Source of the DNA: JANNRA01 sp031401035
Lineage (GTDB): Bacteria; Desulfobacterota; Binatia; HRBIN30; CADEER01
NCBI GenBank assembly: GCA_031401035.1
Contig: JANNRA010000075.1
Coordinates: 1-25,459, forward strand
DNA: 25,459 bases
Direction: 5' to 3'
The notes beneath the pieces are model-generated. The model was not told where the DNA came from. It saw only the letters and a list, made by a program, of their open reading frames with translations, and searched no databases. Below are positions 5,923-13,706 of the stretch, one piece after another. Position 1 is the stretch's first letter. Every line of letters starts with the position of its first letter. Both the position numbers and the translations under genes were made by a program.

Positions 5923-7019
5923 GCGCGTCGCGCGTCGCGGCCGCACCGGTGGCAACGGAACCGGCGTCGCAGCGGCTCGGGGTTCTCGACCGCTATCTGT
6001 CGCTGTGGATCTTCCTCGCCATGGCGGCCGGAATCGCCGCTGGTTGGCTGGTGCCGGAGATCGAGCCGTTTCTCGATCACTTCAGCGTCGGAACGACCTC
6101 GATCCCGATCGCCGTCGGGCTCATCCTCATGATGTACCCGCCGCTGGCAAAAGTTCGCTACGAGACGTTGGGCCGTGTCTTCCGCGACTGGCGCGTGCTC
6201 GGCCTGTCGTTGGTGCAGAACTGGGTCGTCGGGCCGCTGTTGATGTTCGGGCTGGCGGTGCTCTTCCTGTCGGACAGGCCGGAGTACATGGTCGGCGTGA
6301 TTCTCATCGGCCTGGCGCGCTGCATCGCCATGGTGCTGGTGTGGAACGATCTCGCTAGCGGCGATCCGGACTACTGCGCGGGCCTGGTGGCCTTCAACTC
6401 CGTCTTCCAGATCCTCTTCTTCTCGCTCTACGCGTACGTCTTCCTCACCGTGCTGCCCGGATGGCTCGGCCTGCGCGGCGTCGAGGTGCACATCACGATC
6501 GGGCAGATCGCCACCAGCGTGTTCATCTATCTGGGCATTCCGTTCCTCGCCGGGTTGGCGACCCGCCTGGTGTTGGTCCGCGCCCGCGGCGCGGCGTGGT
6601 ACGAGACGCGGTTCCTCCCCCGCATCGGCCCGCTGACGCTGGTCGCGCTGCTATTCACCATCGTCGTGATGTTCTCGCTCAAGGGCGAGGCGATCGTACA
6701 GCTGCCGTTCGACGTGGCGCGCATCGCCCTGCCGCTGCTGGTCTATTTCGTCGTGATGTTCGTCAGCGCCTTCGCCATGAGCCGCGTCGTCGGCGCCACG
6801 TATCCGCAGGCGGCGACGCTGTCGTTCACCGCCGCGTCGAACAACTTCGAGCTCGCCATCGCCGTCGCCGTGGCGACGTTTGGCATCCAGTCCGGCGCCG
6901 CGTTCGCCGCGGTGATCGGCCCGCTGGTCGAGGTGCCGGTGATGATCGGCCTGGTCAATCTGGCGCTGTGGGTGCGCCGACCGCTCTTTGGCGGTGACGT
7001 GCCGGCGACGGCCGCATGA
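5919..7019 (+). CDS. acr3: Acr3-family arsenite efflux permease
   Basis: The 366-residue polytopic membrane protein matches Acr3 over its whole length. The start DRYLSLWIFLAMAAGIAAGW is diagnostic, followed by VGLILMMYPPLAKVRYE, the conserved Cys135 in GLARCIAMVLVWNDLA and the late Glu338 in PLVEVPVMI; this Cys and Glu are the residues known to be essential in Acr3. About ten transmembrane helices are visible. It moves arsenite (usually as H+ antiport) out of the cell. ATG 5919 overlaps the arsR stop by 4 bp and its own stop overlaps arsC by 4 bp, so the three genes form one translationally coupled operon. Confidence 0.93.
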   Translation: MSASRVAAAPVATEPASQRLGVLDRYLSLWIFLAMAAGIAAGWLVPEIEPFLDHFSVGTTSIPIAVGLILMMYPPLAKVRYETLGRVFRDWRVLGLSLVQNWVVGPLLMFGLAVLFLSDRPEYMVGVILIGLARCIAMVLVWNDLASGDPDYCAGLVAFNSVFQILFFSLYAYVFLTVLPGWLGLRGVEVHITIGQIATSVFIYLGIPFLAGLATRLVLVRARGAAWYETRFLPRIGPLTLVALLFTIVVMFSLKGEAIVQLPFDVARIALPLLVYFVVMFVSAFAMSRVVGATYPQAATLSFTAASNNFELAIAVAVATFGIQSGAAFAAVIGPLVEVPVMIGLVNLALWVRRPLFGGDVPATAA

Positions 7020-7396
7020 TCACCGTGCTGTTCGCCTGCGTGCACAACGCCGGCCGCTCGCAGATGGCGGCGGCGTGGTTCAACCACTTCGCCGATCCGA
7101 CGCGCGCGCGCGCCATCTCCGCCGGCACCGAGCCGGCCGCGCGCGTCCATCCGGCGGTCGTCGCCGCGATGCGCGAGGTCGGCATCGATCTGTCCAGTAC
7201 CCAGCCGAGCCGCCTCACCGAGGCGTTGGCCGTATCGGTGCAGGTGCTGGTCACCATGGGCTGCGGAGAAACCTGTCCGGTGGTGCCCGGCGTGCGGCGC
7301 ATCGACTGGGCGATTGTGGATCCGCAGGGGCAGTCGCTCGAACAGGTGCGCGTCATTCGTGATGAGATCCGCGATCGAGTGCGCGAGTTGCTGTAA
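7016..7396 (+). CDS. arsC: Arsenate reductase, low-molecular-weight phosphatase type
   Basis: The 126-residue product has the LMW-PTP phosphate loop CVHNAGRSQM (nucleophile Cys8, Arg14), the redox segment VTMGCGETCPVVPG with Cys83 and Cys87, and the DP general acid at Asp102-Pro103. This is the protein-tyrosine-phosphatase-like ArsC class, distinct from the glutaredoxin-type E. coli enzyme, and it likely resolves through intramolecular disulfides with thioredoxin or another thiol. It reduces arsenate to arsenite, the substrate of Acr3 encoded just upstream. ATG 7016 overlaps the acr3 stop. Confidence 0.92.
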   Translation: MITVLFACVHNAGRSQMAAAWFNHFADPTRARAISAGTEPAARVHPAVVAAMREVGIDLSSTQPSRLTEALAVSVQVLVTMGCGETCPVVPGVRRIDWAIVDPQGQSLEQVRVIRDEIRDRVRELL

Positions 7397-7425
7397 CGTT
7401 CTCCCCACCCCACACCGACCAGCGC

Positions 7426-7545
7426 TCAGGCCCTCGCGCCAGAGTCGTCCCCTGGGTGTCCCGGCGTATGGAGCAGGAGGATGCCGCCGATCAGGGCGGC
7501 GCCGCCGCTGACCGCCGGGAGGTAGGGCGGCGCGCGCGGCGCGAT
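7426..7545 (-). pseudogene. Possible 3' remnant of a membrane-protein gene
   Basis: Reading leftward, a frame ending in TGA (7428-7426) encodes APPYLPAVSGGAALIGGILL followed by a polar tail of about 15 residues, which looks like the final transmembrane helix of a carrier, for example of EamA type. No start codon or further family sequence is found upstream, where the cstA start region begins. It may be chance, but the hydrophobic pattern next to polar ends is protein-like. Confidence 0.25.
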
Positions 7546-7658
7546 GCGTTGACATCGCTGGCGGCCCTGCCCATGAGCAGCGGATGACGTTGCCGCTCCT
7601 CTCCGTGCTCACCATGACCGTCCTGGCCCTGGGCTACACGGTATATGGCCGCTTCATC
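7543..7658 (+). repeat. Copy B of the cstA 5'-end duplication (in the intact gene)
   Basis: This segment matches 1034-1149 at about 92% identity, spanning 41 bp of upstream sequence and the first 25 codons of cstA. The upstream part contains TTGACA (7549-7554) with CATGAG 17 bp further on. That could be a weak sigma70-type promoter giving an almost leaderless message, but the -10 match is poor. Conservation of non-coding bases in both copies shows the unit was duplicated as DNA, not only as protein-coding sequence. Confidence 0.85.
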
Positions 7659-9251
7659 GCCCGTCAGTACCGGCTCGACGACGGCGCGGTGACGCCGGCG
7701 GTGGCGCTCGAGGACGGCATCGACTTCGTGCCGACGCGCCCCTTCTACCTGCTCGGCCAGCACTTCAGCGCCATCGCCGCCGCCGGGCCGATCGCCGGCC
7801 CGATTCTCGCCTGCCTGCAGTTCGGCTGGCTGCCGTGCATTCTGTGGATCGGCTTCGGCGTCGTCTTCATCGGCGCCGTGCACGACTTCTCCAGCCTCAT
7901 CGCCTCGGTGCGCCATCAGGGCCGCTCGGTGGCCGAGCTCGTCAAGGAGACGCTCGGCGCGCGCGCCTGGCTGGCGATCATGCTCTTCATCTGGATCGCC
8001 CTGATCTACGTCATCGTCGCCTTCGTCGACATCACCGCCAGCAGCTTCGTCAGCGGCGGCGAGGATCTCGCCGGCAGCGAGTTCGCCTTCAACCCCGGCG
8101 GCGCCGTCGCCGCCGCCAGCGTCATGTACCTCGCCCTGGCGCTGCTGATGGGTGTGATCGACCGCGTCCTGCACCCGCCGCTGTGGCTGCTGACGGTGAT
8201 CTTCGTCCCCGCCACGCTCGGCGCCGTCTGGCTCGGCACGCAGATCTCCACCTGGCTGGTGCTCGACGGCCTCACCTGGGGCCTGCTCATCCTCGCCTAC
8301 TGCTTTGTCGCCTCGCTGGTGCCGGTGTGGGCGCTGCTGCAGCCGCGCGGCTACCTCGGCGGCTTCGTGCTCTACCTGGCGCTTTTCGTCGGCGTCGTCG
8401 GCATCTTCTTCGGCGGCTTCGAGATCAAGCAGGAGGCCTTCAAGGGCTTTCAGGCGCCCGGCGCCACCGGGGCGCTGTTCCCGTTCCTCTTCGTCACCAT
8501 CGCCTGCGGCGCCTGCTCCGGCTTCCACGGCCTGGTGTGCTCGGGCACCACCTCGAAGCAGATCCGCCGGGAGTCGGACTGCCAGCCGATCGGCTACGGC
8601 GCCATGCTCCTGGAGGGCTTCGTGGCGCTGATCGCGCTGGCGACGATCATGATGGTCGACAGCGACAGCATCCGCGGCCAGGCACCGGGCACCATCTACG
8701 GTGCCGGGCTCGGCCGCTTCCTGACGGTCCTGATCGGCGAGCAGCACCTGCTCTTCGCCACCACGTTCGGGGCGATGGCGTTCTCGACCTTCGTCTTCGA
8801 CACGCTCGATGTCAGCACGCGGCTCGGCCGCTACATCGTCCAGGAGTTGCTCGGGTGGAGCAGCCGCGCCGGCGGCGTCGCCGCGACGGCGCTGACCGTG
8901 CTGCCGCCGGCGGTGTTCATCAGCCTCGCCGGCGAGGGCTCGTACCGCGCCTTCTGGACGCTCTTCGGCACCAGCAATCAGCTGCTCGCGGCGCTGACGC
9001 TGCTGGCGATCAGCGTCTGGCTGCGGCGCAGCGGCCGGCGCTACTGGTTCACCGTCGCGCCGATGCTGTTCGTGATGGCGATCACGCTGTGGTCGCTGGC
9101 GCTGCAGGCGAAGGCGATGGTCGCGGGGCTGCTCGGTACCGGCGTCGCCGACGGCACGCAGATGATCAACGGCGTCGTCGCGGTGCTGCTGGCGGCGCTT
9201 GCCGGCATGCTGATTCTGCAGGGCGGCCGGACGCTGCTGCAGCCGCGCTGA
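7584..9251 (+). CDS. cstA: CstA-family carbon-starvation/peptide-pyruvate carrier
   Basis: The 555-residue, very hydrophobic protein matches the CstA/BtsT family. It has an N-terminal helix ending YGRFIARQYRLDD, FVPTRPFYLLGQHFSAIAAA followed by GPIAGPI, the ISGFHxLVxSGTT-type signature here as CSGFHGLVCSGTTSKQI, and a C-terminal FWTLFGTSNQLLAALTLL block. E. coli CstA is near 700 residues; this is the shorter form with a compact C-terminus. Family members import peptides or pyruvate under nutrient stress. No Shine-Dalgarno is evident before ATG 7584. A second copy of its first 116 bp lies at 1034. It stands alone, followed by the AidB-like gene 93 bp downstream. Confidence 0.9.
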   Translation: MTLPLLSVLTMTVLALGYTVYGRFIARQYRLDDGAVTPAVALEDGIDFVPTRPFYLLGQHFSAIAAAGPIAGPILACLQFGWLPCILWIGFGVVFIGAVHDFSSLIASVRHQGRSVAELVKETLGARAWLAIMLFIWIALIYVIVAFVDITASSFVSGGEDLAGSEFAFNPGGAVAAASVMYLALALLMGVIDRVLHPPLWLLTVIFVPATLGAVWLGTQISTWLVLDGLTWGLLILAYCFVASLVPVWALLQPRGYLGGFVLYLALFVGVVGIFFGGFEIKQEAFKGFQAPGATGALFPFLFVTIACGACSGFHGLVCSGTTSKQIRRESDCQPIGYGAMLLEGFVALIALATIMMVDSDSIRGQAPGTIYGAGLGRFLTVLIGEQHLLFATTFGAMAFSTFVFDTLDVSTRLGRYIVQELLGWSSRAGGVAATALTVLPPAVFISLAGEGSYRAFWTLFGTSNQLLAALTLLAISVWLRRSGRRYWFTVAPMLFVMAITLWSLALQAKAMVAGLLGTGVADGTQMINGVVAVLLAALAGMLILQGGRTLLQPR

Positions 9252-9344
9252 CCTTTCGGGGGGCGCCCTCCATGGGGATCGTGGGACGATGACGGCGCGA
9301 CGGCTGGCTTGCGCCGCGGCGCGCCGCGGGTGCATGAATCGGGC

Positions 9345-10955
9345 ATGGCCACGCACGAGGTGTTCAACCAACCGCCGCCGTTGCGCGACTACAACGTGTT
9401 CGACGCCGACCAGGCCCTGCGCGACGGCCTGCGGCGCGAGGGCGGCGACTGGGCCGCGCCGCGCGCGCGGCTGCTCGGCGGCCTGTGCGGCAGTGCGGAG
9501 GTGATCGAGTGGGGCGTGCAGGCCAACGCGGCGCCGCCGCTGCTACGCACGCACGACCGCTACGGGCACCGCATCGACGAGGTCGAGTACCATCCGGCGT
9601 ACCACCGCCTGCTCGAGCAGGCCGCGGCCCACGGCCTGCACGCGCTGCCGTGGCGCGAGCCGCGGCCGGGCGCGCACGTCGCGCGCGCGGCGCTCTTCTA
9701 CCTGCAGGCACAGGTCGAGGCCGGACACGGGTGCCCGATTTCGATGACCTATTCCGCCGTGCCGGCGCTGCGCGCCAACCCCGAGCTGGCGCGCGAGTGG
9801 GAGCCGCGGCTGACGGCGTCGCGCTATGACGCGCGTTTTCGGCCGGCGACGGAGAAGAGCGGCGCGCTGTGCGGCATGGCGATGACCGAGAAGCAGGGCG
9901 GCTCGGACGTGCGCGCCAACACGACACGGGCCGAGCCCGCCGACGGCGCCTGGGCGATCACCGGCCACAAGTGGTTCTGTTCGGCACCGATGAGCGATGC
10001 CTTCCTGGTCCTGGCGCAGACGCCGAGCGGGCTGAGCTGTTTCCTGCTGCCGCGCTGGCGGCCCGACGGGACGCGCAACCGCTTCTTCCTGCAGCGCCTG
10101 AAGGACAAGCTGGGCAACCGCTCCAACGCCTCCAGCGAGGTCGAGTTCGATGGCGCCTGGGCGCAACTCGTCGGCCCCGAGGGGCGCGGCGTGCCGACCA
10201 TCATCGAGATGGTCAACCACACCCGCCTCGACTGCGTCATCGGCGCCGCCGCCGGCATGCGCCTCGGCGTCGCGCACGCCACGCATCACGCCCACTACCG
10301 CAGCGCCTTCGGCCGGCGGCTCGCCGAGCAGCCGTTGATGCAGAACGTCCTCGCCGACCTCTGCGTCGAGTCGGAGGCAGCGACCGCGGCGATGCTGCGG
10401 TTGGCCCGCGCCTACGACGAGGGAGACACGCCGTTCGCGCGCCTCGCCACGGCGGTGATCAAGTACTGGGTGTGCAAGCGCTGGCCGGCGCACGCCGCCG
10501 AGGCGCTGGAGTGTCTCGGCGGGGCCGGCTACGTCGAGGAGTCGCTGCTGCCGCGCCTCTACCGCGAAGCGCCGCTGAACGGCATCTGGGAGGGCAGCGG
10601 CAACGTCATCTGCCTCGACGTGCTGCGCGCCATGAGCAAGGGGCCGGACGTGGTCGAGGCGTTCTTCGCCGAAGTCGAGCGCGCCCGCGGCGGCGACCAC
10701 CGGCTCGATCAGTACGCCGCCGACCTGCGCGAGGATCTGCGCGGCGCCGCGGCGATCGAGGCGCGCGCCCGCGAGCTGGTCGAGCGCATGGCGCTGGTAC
10801 TGCAGGGCGCATTGCTGGTGCGCGACGGCGACCCGGCCGTCGCCGAGGCCTTCTGCGCCTCGCGCCTCGGCGGCCAGCACCGCCTCGCCTTCGGCACCAT
10901 GCCGCCGGGATTCCACTTCACCAAGATCATCGAACGTTCCCGCCCACCGCTGTAA
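9345..10955 (+). CDS. AidB-like acyl-CoA dehydrogenase family flavoprotein
   Basis: The 536-residue protein has the layout of AidB: THEVFNQPPPLRDYNVFDAD at the N-terminus, an acyl-CoA dehydrogenase core with MAMTEKQGGSDVRANTT and GHKWFCSAPMSDAFLVLAQT, then GRRLAEQPLMQNVLADL, and the AidB-type EAPLNGIWEGSGNVICLDVL with a C-terminal helical extension. AidB binds FAD and DNA and is part of the alkylation response in E. coli; homologues may be plain acyl-CoA dehydrogenases. Length is close to the 541 residues of E. coli AidB. The start at 9345 is preferred because family similarity begins at MATHEVFNQ. No ada or alkA lies nearby, so the physiological role is open. Confidence 0.88.
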   Translation: MATHEVFNQPPPLRDYNVFDADQALRDGLRREGGDWAAPRARLLGGLCGSAEVIEWGVQANAAPPLLRTHDRYGHRIDEVEYHPAYHRLLEQAAAHGLHALPWREPRPGAHVARAALFYLQAQVEAGHGCPISMTYSAVPALRANPELAREWEPRLTASRYDARFRPATEKSGALCGMAMTEKQGGSDVRANTTRAEPADGAWAITGHKWFCSAPMSDAFLVLAQTPSGLSCFLLPRWRPDGTRNRFFLQRLKDKLGNRSNASSEVEFDGAWAQLVGPEGRGVPTIIEMVNHTRLDCVIGAAAGMRLGVAHATHHAHYRSAFGRRLAEQPLMQNVLADLCVESEAATAAMLRLARAYDEGDTPFARLATAVIKYWVCKRWPAHAAEALECLGGAGYVEESLLPRLYREAPLNGIWEGSGNVICLDVLRAMSKGPDVVEAFFAEVERARGGDHRLDQYAADLREDLRGAAAIEARARELVERMALVLQGALLVRDGDPAVAEAFCASRLGGQHRLAFGTMPPGFHFTKIIERSRPPL

Positions 10956-10972
10956 GTGGGGGGCGCCCCAGG

Positions 10973-11785
10973 TCAGCGCCGATCGGTGCGCAGCAGTCCG
11001 GCCGTGATGCGGCTCATGAAGCGGATCGCCTGTTTGCGCGGCAGCGCCGCCAGCGCGGCGGCGCCCTGACGGTTGAGCTCGCCCGGAATGACCAGCGGTT
11101 CGTTGCCGAGCGCGGCGAGGGCTTCGCCCACCACCTCGGCGGGCTCCATGACCGGCAGAGCCTGTTCCGCCTCGGCCGGCTGCGACGACAGCCAGCCCGG
11201 CGTCCGCGTCGAGCCGGGCTGCACGGCCAGGACGTCGACGCCGGATGGTCCCAGCTCCGCCCACAGGGCGTCGGCGAGCACCAGCGTGAAAGCCTTGCTG
11301 GCGGCGTAGACAGCGAGCTGGGCGGAGCCGATGTTGCCGGACATCGACGACATGAGGATGACGCCGCCGCGGCCGCGCTGCGCCATCGCCGGCGTCAGCG
11401 CGCGCGCCAGCTGCATCGGGCCGCGGCAGTTCACCGCCAGCATGGCGTCGAGATGGGCGGGCGCAAGCTCGAGGAACGGCGCCACCGTGCCGATGGCGGC
11501 GTTGTACACCAGCAGGCCGATCTGGCGGTCGGCGAGGGTCGGGGCAAGGGCCTCGACCAGGTCGGCGCGTCCGAGTTCGAGCACCAGCGGCAGCACGTCG
11601 ATGCCGTGCGCGGCGCGGATCGCGTCGGCGGTGGCGCGCAGTGGCGCCTCATCGCGATCGACCAGTACCAGGTCGATGCCGCGCGCGGCGATCTGCCGCG
11701 CGTACTCGGCGCCGAGGCCGACGGCGGCGCCGGCAACCAGCGCGCAGGGTCCGTACTTGGTGCGGAAGCCGGGGTCGTTGGCCAT
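10973..11785 (-). CDS. Short-chain dehydrogenase/reductase (SDR)
   Basis: The protein of about 270 residues has a Rossmann fold with the cofactor loop GAAVGLG (residues 19-25, a variant of TGxxxGxG), VLVDRD after beta-2, NAAIG at 95-99 (NNAG-type), and the catalytic Ser147-Tyr160-Lys164 set within MSSMSGNIGSAQLAVYAASK. The acidic-then-basic VDRDE after beta-2 suggests NAD(H) preference, but this is uncertain. The C-terminal part (QAIRFMSRITAGLL) resembles SDRs acting on hydrophobic alcohols or ketones. ATG 11785 is preferred over a GTG at 11803. It is convergent with the AidB-like gene; the substrate is unknown. Confidence 0.88.
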   Translation of the reverse strand: MANDPGFRTKYGPCALVAGAAVGLGAEYARQIAARGIDLVLVDRDEAPLRATADAIRAAHGIDVLPLVLELGRADLVEALAPTLADRQIGLLVYNAAIGTVAPFLELAPAHLDAMLAVNCRGPMQLARALTPAMAQRGRGGVILMSSMSGNIGSAQLAVYAASKAFTLVLADALWAELGPSGVDVLAVQPGSTRTPGWLSSQPAEAEQALPVMEPAEVVGEALAALGNEPLVIPGELNRQGAAALAALPRKQAIRFMSRITAGLLRTDRR

Positions 11786-11847
11786 GGCGCGCGCTTGTGG
11801 CACGCGCGGGCGTGGGAAGGAAGGGGGACGCGTGGTAGAACAGCGCC

Positions 11848-12735
11848 GTGGGCGCCTCGCGCTTCTTCTTTCCCCTCGCCGTCGCGGCGATCGCGGCGGC
11901 GGCGCTGTGGGGCGCCGACAGCGGCCTGTCGCAGCCGCTGCTGTTCGCGGGTGTGTTGCCGGTCGCCTATGCCGTCATCGGCGTCGCCGAACGGGTGCGG
12001 CCCTATCGGCGCGAATGGACGCGGTCGCAGGGCGACGTCGGCACCGACGTCGCGCATCTGGTCTTCACCGGCATGCTGACCAGCGAGCTGGTGCGCGTCA
12101 GCGTCTACGGCGGTGCCTTCACCGCCGCCGCGTGGCTCGCCGACCGCACCAGCGGCGGGCTGTGGCCGCGCCAGTGGCCGCTGCTCGCCCAACTCGCCCT
12201 GGCGCTGCTGGTCGCCGAGTTCGGGCATTACTGGTTCCACCGCCTCTCGCACCAGCGGCCGCTGCTCTGGCGGGTACACGCCACGCACCACAGCGCGCTG
12301 CGCCTCTACTGGCTGAACGCGACGCGCTTTCACCCCATCGACCTCTTCGCGCTCATTGCGCTGCAGACCGCGCCGCTGATTCTGCTCGGTGCCGACGCCC
12401 GCGCCCTCACCGCCTACGGCCTGTTCAGCGCCGCCTACGGCCAGCTGCAGCATGCCAACGTCTGGCTCGACAGCGGCCGGCTGCGCTGGCTGTTCAGCAC
12501 CCCGGAGTTGCACCGCTGGCATCACTCGACCATCGCGGCCGAGGGCAACGCGAACTACGGCGCCGTGCTGAGCACCTGGGACCTGCTCTTCGGTACCTAC
12601 TTCTGGCCGCGCCACCGCGCCTTCGTCGGACCCGTCGGCCTGCACGACCTGCCCGACTTCCCGCGCGGCTACGTCGGGCAGTTGCTGTCGCCGTTTCGCT
12701 GGCCGGCGGGACGAAGCCCTCGCCGGTCAGGGTGA
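11848..12735 (+). CDS. Fatty acid hydroxylase / sterol desaturase family membrane protein
   Basis: The 295-residue protein has several N-terminal transmembrane helices, then the eight-histidine di-iron pattern of the family: HYWFHRLSH (His127, 131, 135), HATHH (144, 147, 148), QHANVW (His202) and HRWHHS (222, 225, 226). These enzymes use O2 and a membrane-bound electron donor to hydroxylate or desaturate lipids, sterols or hopanoids. GTG start at 11848, divergent from the SDR gene across 62 bp. Its last 9 bp overlap the end of the opposite-strand peptidase gene. The exact lipid is not predictable. Confidence 0.87.
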   Translation: MGASRFFFPLAVAAIAAAALWGADSGLSQPLLFAGVLPVAYAVIGVAERVRPYRREWTRSQGDVGTDVAHLVFTGMLTSELVRVSVYGGAFTAAAWLADRTSGGLWPRQWPLLAQLALALLVAEFGHYWFHRLSHQRPLLWRVHATHHSALRLYWLNATRFHPIDLFALIALQTAPLILLGADARALTAYGLFSAAYGQLQHANVWLDSGRLRWLFSTPELHRWHHSTIAAEGNANYGAVLSTWDLLFGTYFWPRHRAFVGPVGLHDLPDFPRGYVGQLLSPFRWPAGRSPRRSG

Positions 12736-13632
12736 GGGGAGCGCCAGCCGTTGCACCGCGTTGGTCGTGATCTGCCGCGGCGTGGCCCCCGCCCGCGGCG
12801 CGCAGGTCTCGAGGACCAACGGCGTGCGCGCGCTGGGCGCCGCGATCGCCGTCTCCACCACCAGCTCGTAGCGCGCCGCCGCCTCCGTGAAAACCCAGCA
12901 CTCGCCCTCGGCGCGCGCGCCGGGCGCCGTCAGCGCCACCGGGTCGCCGTCGAGGCGCGCCGTGCGCCGCACGCCGATCGGCAGCGCCGTGACGCTGTGC
13001 AGGCTGAGCACGGCGCCGGCGAGCGAGTCGTAGCGATCGAAGTCAGTGCGCGCGAAGAGGCGTGCGTTCTCCTGCGCGGCGTTCTGCGCGACGCCCGACG
13101 TCGCCGCCTCCCAGAAGCGCGCCCGTCCGGTGTCGAGGTGCAGGAAACCCTCGCCCTGGTAGAGGCCGACGCCGCCGACCTGCGCGGCGCGCAACTGGTT
13201 CCACAGGGGCCGTAGCTTGACGCCGGCCGGGTGCACATCGGCGGCCATGCCCTCGGTGTGCAGCGACGCCTGGGCCACCTGCCGCCCTTTGCCACGCAGG
13301 GTGCGGTTGAATTCCGGACTGCGGTAGCCCGAGACCAGGGTCAGGCGGGTCGGGTGGTAGCGGTCCTCGACGTAGTCGAGCAGTTCGAGCAGGCGCAGCG
13401 ACACCGGCCCCTGCGCGCCGTCCTCGCGCGAGCGAAAGAAGTGCTCGACGCGCGCCAGCGCCGCGTGATCGTAGCGCCCATCGGCGTCGCGGTAGCGGAC
13501 GCGCAGCGTCTCGCCGGCAAAGTGGGCGTGGTCGAGGGCCAGAGTGCCGTCGCCGGAGAAGTAGAAGCGGGGCGGCTCGGCGGCGGCGGCCGCCGCCACT
13601 GCCAGCAGGGCCAGCAGCCAGCCGGCGCTCAC
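12727..13632 (-). CDS. MepK/DUF882-like (M15-type) murein endopeptidase with C-terminal extension
   Basis: The precursor begins with a signal peptide (SAGWLLALLAVAAAAAAEPP). It then has the zinc-peptidase core of YcbK/MepK-type proteins: LTLVSGYRSPEFNRTL, SLHTEGMAADVHPAG (first His and Asp ligands) and GFLHLDTG (last His). MepK cuts peptidoglycan cross-links in the periplasm. The core ends near residue 170; about 110 further residues form an extra domain I cannot name, with Cys pairs ECWVF and ETCAP. GTG 13632 is chosen because it directly opens the signal peptide; a TTG at 13686 would add 18 residues. It is divergent from the Kef-type gene and overlaps the lipid hydroxylase 3' end by 9 bp. 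Confidence 0.8.
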   Translation of the reverse strand: MSAGWLLALLAVAAAAAAEPPRFYFSGDGTLALDHAHFAGETLRVRYRDADGRYDHAALARVEHFFRSREDGAQGPVSLRLLELLDYVEDRYHPTRLTLVSGYRSPEFNRTLRGKGRQVAQASLHTEGMAADVHPAGVKLRPLWNQLRAAQVGGVGLYQGEGFLHLDTGRARFWEAATSGVAQNAAQENARLFARTDFDRYDSLAGAVLSLHSVTALPIGVRRTARLDGDPVALTAPGARAEGECWVFTEAAARYELVVETAIAAPSARTPLVLETCAPRAGATPRQITTNAVQRLALPSP

Positions 13633-13706
13633 GCCTCGCGTCCACCCCACGCAGTCGGATAAGGCACTGGAGCGCAGCGGACGCAAGCGCGGAGCGAGCG
13701 AGATCC

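Noticed and set aside
9252..9344. Small gene starting at ATG 9289 before the AidB-like gene
   Set aside because: The frame runs inside the AidB-like gene with shadow composition and has no family match.
7491..9371. A 626-codon open frame antisense to cstA
   Set aside because: Composition is Arg/Ala/Glu/Gln-rich without family motifs; it is the GC-driven shadow of the real gene, which has a full CstA signature.
10956..10972. GGGGCGCCCC palindrome between convergent genes as a terminator
   Set aside because: There is no loop and no T-run; in DNA this GC-rich such palindromes are common.
9543..11264. A 573-codon minus-strand frame across the AidB-like and SDR genes
   Set aside because: It crosses two well-supported genes and has shadow-type composition; no domain is recognisable.
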